This document shows positions 15,767-23,939 of a stretch of DNA of 64,000 nucleotides, in pieces. Under the pieces are notes generated by a model. That model ran no database searches. It was not told the origin of the DNA and saw only the letters and a list, made by a program, of their open reading frames with translations. The first letter of the stretch is position 1. Every line of letters begins with the position of its first letter. The DNA comes from Mesorhizobium loti CJ3sym (GTDB taxonomy: Bacteria; Pseudomonadota; Alphaproteobacteria; Rhizobiales; Rhizobiaceae): positions 186,001 to 250,000 of the forward strand of contig NZ_AXAL01000010.1 of assembly GCF_000472785.1 (NCBI RefSeq), given 5' to 3'. A program made the translations under genes and the position numbers.

Positions 15767-16960
15767 TCAAGCAGCCAGAACTTCCGGCACCCGCATAGCC
15801 GGTGGGGTGTTGCGGCTGCGGCCGGTCCGCACCTCGCCGTCGATGACGACCATGCCGATGCCCGGCAAATTGCCGAGCGCGACGCTGTCGAGCAGCCCGT
15901 CACCGGCGCCGCCCATCGCCTGATCGATAAAGATCAGGTCGGCGGCGCGGCCGACCTCGATGATGCCGCGGTCAGCCAGTCCGCGCACGCGCGCCGTGTT
16001 GCCGCTGGCAAGACAGAATGCCACTTCCGGCGCGATGCCGCCCAGCGAAGCCAGCATGGTCAGCGTCCTCAAAATGCCGAGCGGCTGTACTCCCGATCCT
16101 GCCGGGCTGTCGGTGCCGAGGACGATGCGCGAAAGTTCACCGCGCTGCCTCGCCAGGTCGAGCACGAACAGGCCGGTGCGCAGATTGCCGTTATGGACGA
16201 TTTCCAGCGCGCGCGAGCCGTTTTCGCAGATCTGCCGGATTTCGGCTTCGGGGAGCGCCGTCGGTCCGCCGTTGACGTGCGCAACGATATCGGCATCGAC
16301 CTCCAGCACGACATCCGCACCGATGCGGCCGGAGCCGGGCAGGGACGGGCCGCCGGTATGGGTCATCGAGGTCATGCCGTATTTGCGCGCCCAAGCGATC
16401 ATCTGGCGGCCGGTTGGACCATCCTTGACGCCGCCAAGTCCGACCTCGCCGACAAGCGTCACGCCGGCCTCGGCGAGGTATCGGAAGTCATCCTCGGTGA
16501 GGCCCGGCTCCAGGATGGGGGCGCCGGCCAGGATCTTCATGCCATTGGGCCGGAAGTTGGAAAAAGTCCGCTGCGCCGCGATCGCCAGCGCCTTCAATCC
16601 GACCAGGTCGCGCGGGCGGCCTGGCGTGTGGACTTCTCCCGCCGAGATGATCGTGGTGACGCCGCCATGCACGGTCGAATCCATCCAGCCAATCTGGTTT
16701 TGCCGTGGCGTCCAGTCGCCAGCCACCGGATGGGCATGGTTGTCGATAAGCCCCGGTGCGACCGCGCAGCCCATCGCATCGATGATTGTTGCTGCGTTGC
16801 CGCTGTCGACGTCATCAGCCTTGCCAATGCCTGATATGCGCCCGTCGGTCACGACAATGGTGTCGGCGTCGATGATCGGTTGGCCGAGGTCACCGCTCAG
16901 CATGAGGCCGATATTGCGGACGACGAGCGTGTTGGCAGACGACTTGGGGTCGGACGACAT
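15767..16960 (-). CDS. Enamidase-like amidohydrolase
   Basis: 397 residues. Amidohydrolase-superfamily barrel with metal ligands in DNHAHPV (HxH), GEVGLGG, THTGG and HVNGG, and the final aspartate in GTDSPAGSG. This pattern, including the SPAGSG loop, is close to what I recall of enamidase, which opens 6-oxo-tetrahydronicotinate in nicotinate breakdown. It is the third gene of a minus-strand operon behind a MarR regulator and an isochorismatase-like amidase, both also typical of nicotinate pathways. The substrate could still be another cyclic amide. Confidence 0.75.
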   Translation of the reverse strand: MSSDPKSSANTLVVRNIGLMLSGDLGQPIIDADTIVVTDGRISGIGKADDVDSGNAATIIDAMGCAVAPGLIDNHAHPVAGDWTPRQNQIGWMDSTVHGGVTTIISAGEVHTPGRPRDLVGLKALAIAAQRTFSNFRPNGMKILAGAPILEPGLTEDDFRYLAEAGVTLVGEVGLGGVKDGPTGRQMIAWARKYGMTSMTHTGGPSLPGSGRIGADVVLEVDADIVAHVNGGPTALPEAEIRQICENGSRALEIVHNGNLRTGLFVLDLARQRGELSRIVLGTDSPAGSGVQPLGILRTLTMLASLGGIAPEVAFCLASGNTARVRGLADRGIIEVGRAADLIFIDQAMGGAGDGLLDSVALGNLPGIGMVVIDGEVRTGRSRNTPPAMRVPEVLAA

Positions 16961-17001
16961 CGGATCTCACTTCTGCTGGTATGGAAAGGTCTGGACGCGG
17001 C

Positions 17002-17550
17002 CTACTTGCCGCCGTCGCCAATCGATGGATCGTCGTCATTGATGCGCTTGAGCAGGCGAAGCAACGTCGCTTGCTCGGTGGGCGATAGCGGCGACAGAAA
17101 GCGCCGGCCGACCTCGACGCTGCGTGCGAGCCGCTCGAGCGTGTATTCGGTGCCTTTTTCGGTCAGTGCGATCATCGACAGGCGCTGGTCGGTGTCGGAG
17201 GCGCTGCGCGTGATCAGCCCGTGCTTGAGCAATTTGCGCATGACGATGCTGATGGTCGACGGGTCCATCGCCGTCAGCCGGCCGAGATGGTTCTGCGAGA
17301 CTTCGCCGTGTTTGAGGATCGTGGCAAGGGCCGCGAACTGGGTCGGCGACAGGTCTTCGCCAGCCATGACCTGCTGGAAACGCAGCGTCGCGCGCTGATG
17401 CGCCTTGCGGATGACGTGCGCAGGGTGAAGATCCAGCGCGTATCCGGTCTCGGCGTATTGCTCGAGCACCTGCTCGCGGCTCAGTGGTGCCGCATTGCCG
17501 CGTTGCCGCTTCGGTGTCGCGCTTTTCATGGATTTCTTTTCGGTCGTCAA
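17002..17550 (-). CDS. MarR family transcriptional regulator
   Basis: 182 residues if translation starts at TTG 17550, which has a strong CAGGAG six bases upstream (17555-17562); ATG 17529 is the next choice but has no clear Shine-Dalgarno. The winged helix is at LTAMDPSTISIVMRKLLKHGLI with the wing SASDTDQRLSMIALTEKG. It lies between the isochorismatase-like gene (46-bp gap) and the enamidase-like gene (41-bp gap). It probably autoregulates the operon through the paired near-palindromes at 18260 and 18420. Confidence 0.85.
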   Translation of the reverse strand: MTTEKKSMKSATPKRQRGNAAPLSREQVLEQYAETGYALDLHPAHVIRKAHQRATLRFQQVMAGEDLSPTQFAALATILKHGEVSQNHLGRLTAMDPSTISIVMRKLLKHGLITRSASDTDQRLSMIALTEKGTEYTLERLARSVEVGRRFLSPLSPTEQATLLRLLKRINDDDPSIGDGGK

Positions 17551-17596
17551 CCCGGACTCCTGTTGCCTGTCTCGGATGCCGCTGGCTGTAAATAGC

Positions 17597-18241
17597 TCAA
17601 GCCGCGACTTCAGTCGGTTGCAGCGACGTCCCATCGCGAAGGGCCGCGACGACATCAGCCGAACCGCTAACCACGCCGAAATGCGTCGCTATGTCGTAAA
17701 GCGAACTTTCCTGCTCGCGCGGTCCGGTCGCCGCGCAGCAATCGCTCGGTACCACCACTTCATAGCCCTGGAAAAAGGCGTCGTGGACGGTGGAGCGTAC
17801 ACAAATGTTGGTGACGACGCCGAAGATGACCAACTGGTCGACCTGCATATCCCTAAGCGTCAGGTCGAGGTCGGTTTGAAAGAAGGCCGAGTAGCGCCGC
17901 TTGATGACATGAATCTCGTCATCGCGGGCACCGAGGTCCTCGATGATCTCGGGTCCCCAGCTGCCTTCCAGGCAATGCGGCGTGCGCTTGACCCATTCGC
18001 GCTCGCGGCGCATGCCCGGCCGGTGCGCGTCGTGAACCCAGATCACCGGGACACCGCGCGCGCGCGCCGCCTCGATGACGGCCAGTTGCGGGCCGACCAG
18101 CGTCTCATATCCAGGCAGGACCATGGCCCCACCGGGCTTGCAGAATTCATTGACCATATCGATGACGATAATGGCTGCACGCTGCGGATCAAGGCGCACC
18201 GCGTCGTCGTGCCGATGTGAGGAAAAAACGTCCACGGTCAT
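17597..18241 (-). CDS. Isochorismatase-like cysteine amidohydrolase
   Basis: 214 residues from ATG 18241, which has AAGGAG at ideal spacing. The cysteine-hydrolase triad is intact: Asp28 (VIDMVNEF), Lys114 (VIKRRYSAF) and Cys147 (GVVTNICVRST). Relatives include maleamate amidohydrolase (NicF), N-carbamoylsarcosine amidase and ureidoacrylate amidase. First gene of the operon with MarR and an enamidase-like protein, so it may deamidate a ring-opened intermediate. Specificity cannot be decided from sequence alone. Confidence 0.87.
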   Translation of the reverse strand: MTVDVFSSHRHDDAVRLDPQRAAIIVIDMVNEFCKPGGAMVLPGYETLVGPQLAVIEAARARGVPVIWVHDAHRPGMRREREWVKRTPHCLEGSWGPEIIEDLGARDDEIHVIKRRYSAFFQTDLDLTLRDMQVDQLVIFGVVTNICVRSTVHDAFFQGYEVVVPSDCCAATGPREQESSLYDIATHFGVVSGSADVVAALRDGTSLQPTEVAA

Positions 18242-18259
18242 GGCGATCTCCTTTGGTCG

Positions 18260-18278
18260 ATCGTTGATGCTCATACAA
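18260..18278 (-). promoter_or_regulatory. Putative MarR operator, minus-strand copy
   Basis: Read on the minus strand this is TTGTATGAGCATCAACGAT. It contains a near-palindrome TTG(T)ATG-N2-CATCAA. It differs at 2 of 19 bases from the oppositely oriented copy at 18420-18438. It lies 19 bp upstream of the isochorismatase-like start codon, where a bound repressor would block that operon. Confidence 0.5.
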
Positions 18279-18419
18279 AAAACCCTGGCGGATGCCAAGT
18301 CAATCCCGTTCGACGCAAAGCTTTGACCGTCGGCCTTGCATATGCTGCTCGCACAAGCGTATGCGCTATTTGTCCAGCGCGAAATGGCCTTGACAAGGGT
18401 TGGCAACGATGTGCTCGAT

Positions 18420-18438
18420 TTGTATGACCATCAATGAT
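18420..18438 (+). promoter_or_regulatory. Putative MarR operator, plus-strand copy
   Basis: TTGTATGACCATCAATGAT, the partner of the minus-strand copy 141 bp away. It lies 38 bp upstream of the epimerase start and 24 bp after a TTGACA hexamer (18390-18395). The pair suggests that one regulator controls both divergent operons. Confidence 0.5.
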
Positions 18439-18476
18439 ATTCAAGGCGTTGAGTTTGCCGAGCCGAGGGCCGTGAT

Positions 18477-19331
18477 ATGAGGACGATCGTCACCGGAGCC
18501 AGTGGCCTGCTTGGACGCCACGTGGCCGAGGCTCTGCTTGCGGCAGGCCACGATGTGCTGGGCATCGATACGATGACGCCGGTCGTCGGCGCATGGCAGC
18601 ACGCCACCGCCGATCTGACGGATCTGGGATCGACCCTGCAGCTGGTGCGCGATTGCGATGCCGTCGTGCACGTCGCGGCCATTCCGCGGCCGACTGGGCG
18701 GGCCGGCGGCGAGGTGTTCAAGACCAATGTCGCTACCGCCTACAATGTGGTCGAGGCCGCCGCCATGGCTGGCGCCAGGCGCTTCGTTTATGCCTCGTCC
18801 TTCAGCGTCTTCGGCTATCCCTTCTTCAAGAATGCGGTCATTCCGCCCTATCTGCCGGTCGATATGAACCACCCGGTCGGTGCGCAGGATCCGTACGGCC
18901 TGTCGAAATGGCTGGGCGAGGAAATCGTTGACGCGGCGGTGCGTCGCGGCGCCTTTTCGGCGGTCAGCATCCGCATGCCGTGGATCCAGACGCCGGGCTC
19001 TTTTTTCGCGGGCGTGGGTCCACGCCGCGCCACCGCCGACAGCGCCCGAGACCTGTGGAGCTATCTCGACGCGCGCGATGCCGGGCAGGGCTTCCTGCGG
19101 GCGCTCGAATGGCAGGGCCAAGGCCATCTGCGCGTCCTGCTCAGCGCCGTCGATACCTTTATGGAAGAAGAAACCGAGCCGCTGGTACGCCGGGTCTATC
19201 CGGGCGTCGCCCTGCCACGGCCGATCGCCGGTTTTGGTTCCGTGCTCGACACAGCGCATGCGCGCGAAACGATCGGCTTCGAGCCGCGGCATTCGTGGCG
19301 TTCCTATCCAAAGCCGGGGGCCCAGGGATGA
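18477..19331 (+). CDS. NAD-dependent epimerase/dehydratase
   Basis: 284 residues, extended SDR. The Rossmann motif TGASGLLGRH is at residues 6-15, the active-site Tyr140-x3-Lys144 in DPYGLSKWLGEE, and Ser107/108 in YASSFSVFG. Members act on nucleotide sugars or oxidise and epimerise sugars and sugar acids. It overlaps the next SDR gene by 4 bp (ATGA) and is divergent from the MarR/enamidase operon, sharing its putative operators. The substrate is unknown. Confidence 0.85.
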   Translation: MRTIVTGASGLLGRHVAEALLAAGHDVLGIDTMTPVVGAWQHATADLTDLGSTLQLVRDCDAVVHVAAIPRPTGRAGGEVFKTNVATAYNVVEAAAMAGARRFVYASSFSVFGYPFFKNAVIPPYLPVDMNHPVGAQDPYGLSKWLGEEIVDAAVRRGAFSAVSIRMPWIQTPGSFFAGVGPRRATADSARDLWSYLDARDAGQGFLRALEWQGQGHLRVLLSAVDTFMEEETEPLVRRVYPGVALPRPIAGFGSVLDTAHARETIGFEPRHSWRSYPKPGAQG

Positions 19332-20134
19332 AGCGGTTCGACCAGAAAAAAATCCTTGTCACCGGCGGCGCCGGCGCCATCGGCAGTGCCGCGGTCCGGC
19401 GTTTCCTCGACGAAGGCGCGCGGGTCGCCATTGTCGACCGCAACGGCGCGGCGGCGCGTGAGTTGGCGAGCTCGCTCGGCCAGGACGCTATCGCCATCGA
19501 GGCCGACGTCACCGACGAGAAGAGTGTACGCCACGCCGTCGCGACCACCGTCGAGACATTCGGCGGGCTGGATGTGGTGTTCAACAATGCCGGCATCTCG
19601 GGCGTTGTCGCTCCGGTTCATGAATTGCCGGTCGAGGACTGGGATGCGATCATCCGTATCAATCTGCGCGGCATCTTCCTTGTGCTGCAGGCCTCGCTTC
19701 AGGCGATGATCAAGGCCGAAACCGGTGGCTCGATCGTCAATATGGGGTCCTCCATGGCCGGCTGGGACGTGCTTGCGGGCGGCGCCGGCTATGTCGCCTC
19801 GAAACATGGCGTGGTCGGGCTGACGCGGGTCGCGGCGCTCGATGCCGCGCCCTACGGCATCCGCGTCAATGCGATCTGCCCCGGCGTGATCGAGACGACG
19901 CTCGGCGTGCCGGCTTCAGGCGACGGCGATTTCAAGAGCAGCGTCCAGCATTTCGCCGACCGCATTCCGTTGCGCCGCATCGGCCAGCCGGACGACGTCG
20001 CGGCCGCGGTGGCGTTCCTCGCTTCCGATGAGGCAAGGCATGTCACCGGCGTCGACTGGCTGATCGACGGCGGCCAGACTTTGCAGAGCTGGGCCAACGC
20101 GCCGGCCGGCGACGCGTTTCCAAAGTATCGGTAG
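19328..20134 (+). CDS. Short-chain dehydrogenase/reductase (SDR)
   Basis: 268 residues from the ATG that overlaps the epimerase stop. Classical SDR: TGGAGAIGS cofactor motif at 12-20, NNAG, Ser141 in NMGSSMAG, Tyr155 and Lys159 in YVASK, and the C-terminal VDWLIDGGQT. Asp37 after the second strand (VDRNG) predicts NAD preference. Co-translated with the epimerase, so the two probably carry out successive steps on the same hydroxylated substrate. Confidence 0.88.
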   Translation: MKRFDQKKILVTGGAGAIGSAAVRRFLDEGARVAIVDRNGAAARELASSLGQDAIAIEADVTDEKSVRHAVATTVETFGGLDVVFNNAGISGVVAPVHELPVEDWDAIIRINLRGIFLVLQASLQAMIKAETGGSIVNMGSSMAGWDVLAGGAGYVASKHGVVGLTRVAALDAAPYGIRVNAICPGVIETTLGVPASGDGDFKSSVQHFADRIPLRRIGQPDDVAAAVAFLASDEARHVTGVDWLIDGGQTLQSWANAPAGDAFPKYR

Positions 20135-20171
20135 GGAGGGTTGCTGCCGTCAGACCGGGCGGCTCTTCGCG

Positions 20172-21458
20172 TCAGAGGCCGAAGCGGTCCTTCAGCCGTC
20201 CCGAAAGGATCGCGGCCTTCACCCCGAGCGGCCAGAAGCGGTGAAACCGGATCGGCTGGAGCGGCGATATCGGCATGGGAAAGGGCGACGTCTCGTTGCC
20301 CCGCAGGCGCTGCGCCAGGGCGGCGCCCATCGCCGAGGCCATGGCGACGCCACGGCCGTTGTAACCAAGACAGATCATCACGCCGTCTTCCGGCTCGTGA
20401 ATGTGCAGGAGATGGTCCTTGGTGATCGCCACCCGGCCGTTCCAGGCATGCGTCCAGCGTGTTCCCGCAAGTGCTGGCCAGAGCCGCAGCGCATAGTCGG
20501 TGAGGTAGCGGATGGCGGAAGCATCGCCGATGGGTTTCATCGGCCCCCGGCCGCCCATGAGAAGACGGTTCTCGGCGTCGATGCGGTAGTACACGGTGAT
20601 GTTGCCGGCTTCGTAGAGGACGGGCCTTTCGGGGAGGATTGCTCCCGCGACTGTCGGCGAAAGCGGTTCGGTCGCCGCGATCGCGCTGAACACCGGAACC
20701 AGCGACTGCTCCAGGCCAGGCCACAGGGCTCCGGTATAGCCGTTGGTCGCGACAAGGACCTTCTCGGCGCTGACAGAGCCGTTCGCGGTTTTGAGGACCC
20801 ATCGGCCGGCCTCCCTCTTCAGCGAGAGGACATCGCTGCCGCCGAAAAGCCGCGCGCCGGCGCCCTGCGCGGCGGCCGCCAGGCCAAGTGTGTATTTCAA
20901 GGGATGCAGGTCGCCGCCGCGAGCGTCGAACATGCCTGAAATGTAGCGGTCGGTTCCGGTGCGCACCGCCATCGATTGTGCGTCCAGCATTTCGACCGGC
21001 ATGCCCCGCCGCACGCATTGCGCGGCCGTGGTCCGCGCTGCGGCTTCCGGCTTTGGCCGGATCGCCGCGCGTATGGTGCCGTTCTGCCGCGCCTCGCAGG
21101 CGATCGACAGGCGCTTGATGAGACCGAAAGTGAAATCCGGCGCGCCATAGGAGAAATCGATCATCCGCGGCCCAAGCTCGGGGCCGAACATCGCCTCGAT
21201 CGTGTCGGGATCGTATTTGAGGCCGGGATTGACCTGACCGCCATTCCTGCCCGACGCGCCCCAGCCTGGCTGCCGGGCTTCGAGCACGGCAACGTCGTCG
21301 CCGGCTTCCGCCAGATGCAAGGCGGTGGAAAGGCCGGTGAAACCACCGCCGACAATGGCCACCCTGGCCCGCTGCGCGCCGGCAAGGGCAGGGTAGTTGG
21401 CGGTACCGCCGGCCGTTTCGCGGCTCCGGGGCGGATTGCTTTCAAGCATGTTGGGCAT
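20172..21458 (-). CDS. FAD-dependent oxidoreductase (DAO family, PuuB/OrdL-like)
   Basis: About 428 residues from ATG 21458; TTG 21479 and ATG 21449 are alternatives and none has a strong Shine-Dalgarno. The DAO-type FAD motif VAIVGGGFTGLSTALHLAE lies near the N-terminus and GWGASGRNGGQVNPG is typical of gamma-glutamylputrescine oxidase relatives. The C-terminal HAWNGRVAITKDHLLHIHEPEDG and GYNGRGVAMA match the same group. Likely oxidises a secondary amine or amino acid to an aldehyde or keto compound with H2O2 release. It stands alone, convergent with the SDR gene. Confidence 0.82.
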   Translation of the reverse strand: MPNMLESNPPRSRETAGGTANYPALAGAQRARVAIVGGGFTGLSTALHLAEAGDDVAVLEARQPGWGASGRNGGQVNPGLKYDPDTIEAMFGPELGPRMIDFSYGAPDFTFGLIKRLSIACEARQNGTIRAAIRPKPEAAARTTAAQCVRRGMPVEMLDAQSMAVRTGTDRYISGMFDARGGDLHPLKYTLGLAAAAQGAGARLFGGSDVLSLKREAGRWVLKTANGSVSAEKVLVATNGYTGALWPGLEQSLVPVFSAIAATEPLSPTVAGAILPERPVLYEAGNITVYYRIDAENRLLMGGRGPMKPIGDASAIRYLTDYALRLWPALAGTRWTHAWNGRVAITKDHLLHIHEPEDGVMICLGYNGRGVAMASAMGAALAQRLRGNETSPFPMPISPLQPIRFHRFWPLGVKAAILSGRLKDRFGL

Positions 21459-21671
21459 TGTCGCTGCGACCGAAAGCAATGCAAATCAGAAAGGCCGGGC
21501 TGAAGCCATCGGGCGAAAGGGGATGCGCCACCTGCGGGAAACTCCATGTGGGAACGGCAGACCGTCCAATATCGTGCCGGGTGCGCGCCAGGCAATTCAG
21601 CACGGTTTTCGGGAAATCACAACAGTTGCGACAGGCTCATAAAACGACACCACCATCGCGCTCAAAGTTGT

Positions 21672-21694
21672 TTGTACATGCTTGTATATGTAAG
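21672..21694. promoter_or_regulatory. Putative HutC/GntR operator, copy 1
   Basis: The segment contains TACA-TGCT-TGTA within a longer TTGTACATGCTTGTATATGT. It matches 16 of the first 20 bases of the site at 25804-25825, which precedes the binding-protein gene of the same cluster. TACA-N4-TGTA-like palindromes suit HutC-type GntR proteins, and one is encoded at 24998-25729. It lies 52 bp before the SDR start. Confidence 0.55.
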
Positions 21695-21745
21695 TCGGTC
21701 TGATAGTCTCGGCGGAACGGAGCCGAAGCGGCCAAGGAGGATCAC

Positions 21746-22519
21746 ATGCGCAACGCTTCTCTGTTCGACCTCTCCGGCAGGAAGGCGCTGGTCACCGGCG
21801 CCAGCCGTGGCATTGGGCGCAGCATCGCCGAGGCGCTGAGCGCAGCCGGCGCCGACGTCGCGGTCACCGCGCGCAGCCTGGCCTCCCTCGATGACACGAC
21901 AGCGGCCATCCGTGCGGCCGGCGGCGTGGCGCATGCCGTTGCCCTCGACGTCACCGATGTCGACCGCTGCCGGACGGCCATCACCGAGGCTGCCGGCCTG
22001 CTTGGCGGTCTCGACATCCTCGTCAACAATGCCGGGATGGAAGAGGTCCGGCCTTCGCTCGATGTCGATGAGGCGCTGTGGGACCGGATCGTCGACACCA
22101 ATCTCAAGGGGGCGTTCTTCTGCGCTCAGGCCGCGGCGCGGCAGATGCGCAACGCCGGCCGGCCCGGCGCCATCATTAACCTCTGTTCGCTGACTTCAGA
22201 AGTCGGCATTCCGACCGCTGTGCCCTATGGTTCATCGAAGTCGGGGTTGCTCGGCATGACGCGGGCGCTTGCAGCGGAGTGGGCCGATCTCGGCATCAGG
22301 GTCAACGCCATCGCCCCAGGCTACTTCCGGACGGCAATGACCGATGTGTTCTACAGCAACGAGGCATGGCAGCAGTCGATGCTGGCCAAGATCCCGCAGC
22401 ATCGTTTCGGCGATCTCCGCGACCTGCACGGTGTTGCCGTGTTCCTTGCCTCGGATGCGGCGGCCTACATAACCGGCCAGTCCATTCCGGTGGACGGCGG
22501 TTTCCTGGCATCGATTTGA
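21746..22519 (+). CDS. SDR family dehydrogenase (first gene of HisD-like cluster)
   Basis: 257 residues. Classical SDR with TGASRGIGRS at 17-26, NNAGMEE, Ser148, and Tyr161/Lys165 in VPYGSSKSG, ending in ITGQSIPVDGGF. The Shine-Dalgarno is a full AAGGAGG five bases before the ATG, one of the strongest here. Arg43 after strand two (TARS) predicts NADP use. It opens the operon with the HisD paralogue and zinc dehydrogenase; in dihydroxypropanesulfonate pathways an SDR of this kind (HpsO) oxidises the secondary alcohol, but other polyols are equally possible. Confidence 0.88.
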   Translation: MRNASLFDLSGRKALVTGASRGIGRSIAEALSAAGADVAVTARSLASLDDTTAAIRAAGGVAHAVALDVTDVDRCRTAITEAAGLLGGLDILVNNAGMEEVRPSLDVDEALWDRIVDTNLKGAFFCAQAAARQMRNAGRPGAIINLCSLTSEVGIPTAVPYGSSKSGLLGMTRALAAEWADLGIRVNAIAPGYFRTAMTDVFYSNEAWQQSMLAKIPQHRFGDLRDLHGVAVFLASDAAAYITGQSIPVDGGFLASI

Positions 22520-22601
22520 GGCGGCTCGCCATAGGTTCGAAATCAAAGCCTTCCGCACTATGACCGGCCGGCACGTTGCGCTCCAACAAAGAGGAATACC
22601 C

Positions 22602-23924
22602 ATGTCCGACATCAGCTTCCGCGATTTGTCATCCCTCGATGCCAGCCAGCGCGCCAACCTGCTGAAACGCGCCGAGGGTGATCTGTCGGTCTTTGTCGAA
22701 AAGGTCCGCCCGATCATCCAGGCCGTCAAGGACGAGGGCGACGCCGCGCTGATCCGCTTTGCCCGGGACCTCGACAAGGCCAACGTCGCCGAAGGCGGAC
22801 TGAAGGTGTCGGAAGCCGAGTTTGATGCCGCCTTCGACAAGGTCGAGAAGGATGTCATCGAGAGCATCCAATTCGGGATCGACAACATCAGGCGTTTCCA
22901 TGAGGAGCAGAAGCCGGAGACGATGTGGCTCAAGGAAATCCGGCCTGGCGCCTATGCCGGCGATCGATACACGCCGATCGCTTCCGTCGCGCTTTACGTG
23001 CCGCGCGGGAAAGGCGCCTTTCCGTCGGTGACGATGATGACGTCGGTCCCGGCTGTCATTGCCGGCGTACCGCAGATCGCCATCGTGACGCCACCGACAT
23101 CGGACGGTTCGGTGGATGCGGCGACGCTGGTTGCCGCTCGCCTTGCCGGCGTGCACACCGTCTACAAATGCGGCGGCGCCCAGGCCGTTGCCGCCGTTGC
23201 GTATGGCACCGAGACGGTGAAGCCAGCGCTCAAGATCGTCGGCCCCGGCAGCCCGTGGGTAGTCGCGGCCAAGAGCGTCCTGTCCTCGATCATCAACACA
23301 GGTCTGCCGGCCGGTCCGTCGGAAGCCATCATCTTTGCCGATGACAGCGTCGATGGCGGCCTTGCCGCGCTTGACCTGTTGATCGAAGCCGAGCACGGGC
23401 CGGATTCCTCGGCCTATCTGGTGACGCACAGCCGCAAGGTTGCCGAAGCTGCACTCGCCGCACTTCCCGAACACTGGTCGCGCATGACCGAACAGCGCGT
23501 GGAGTTCTCGCGCGCGGTGCTGACCGGCAAGCGAGGCGGCATCGTGCTGACCGCGTCGCTGGAAGACAGCTACCGCTTCATCAACGATTACGCCCCCGAA
23601 CATCTGGAGATCCTGTCGAAGGAGCCGTTCGCGCATCTCGGGCACATCACCGAGGCGGCCGAAATCCTCATGGGGCCGCACACGCCGGTGACGCTTGCCA
23701 ACTTCGTGCTTGGGCCCAATGCGGTGCTGCCGACCAGCCGCTGGGCGCGAACCTATGGGCCGCTCTCTGTGACGGATTTCGTCAAGCGCTCGTCGGTTGG
23801 CTATGTCACCTCGGCCGCCTATCCGGAATTGGCGAAGCATGCCCGCAGGCTCGCCCGCTACGAGGGGTTCAGCTCGCATGAGAACGCGGTCTCAGAAATC
23901 CGCGACCGCTACCTCGCCGGCTGA
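22602..23924 (+). CDS. Histidinol dehydrogenase-family paralogue with altered metal site
   Basis: 440 residues from ATG 22602 (GAGGA six bases upstream). The whole protein aligns with HisD/HpsN: CGGAQAVAAVAYGT, AEHGPDS, and the catalytic Glu333-His334 in APEHLEI. However, of the four zinc ligands known in E. coli HisD (Gln259, His262, Asp360, His419), the equivalents here read Glu262, His265, Asn367 and His426, and the usual GPNHVLPT is GPNAVLPT. It is not in a his operon. It probably oxidises a primary alcohol to an acid in two NAD-dependent steps on an unknown substrate. Confidence 0.85.
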   Translation: MSDISFRDLSSLDASQRANLLKRAEGDLSVFVEKVRPIIQAVKDEGDAALIRFARDLDKANVAEGGLKVSEAEFDAAFDKVEKDVIESIQFGIDNIRRFHEEQKPETMWLKEIRPGAYAGDRYTPIASVALYVPRGKGAFPSVTMMTSVPAVIAGVPQIAIVTPPTSDGSVDAATLVAARLAGVHTVYKCGGAQAVAAVAYGTETVKPALKIVGPGSPWVVAAKSVLSSIINTGLPAGPSEAIIFADDSVDGGLAALDLLIEAEHGPDSSAYLVTHSRKVAEAALAALPEHWSRMTEQRVEFSRAVLTGKRGGIVLTASLEDSYRFINDYAPEHLEILSKEPFAHLGHITEAAEILMGPHTPVTLANFVLGPNAVLPTSRWARTYGPLSVTDFVKRSSVGYVTSAAYPELAKHARRLARYEGFSSHENAVSEIRDRYLAG

Positions 23925-23939
23925 GCGGAGACGAATGCG

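Noticed and set aside
18980..19327. Upstream extension of the SDR frame
   Set aside because: This part overlaps the epimerase gene out of frame. The ATGA overlap at 19328 gives the natural start.
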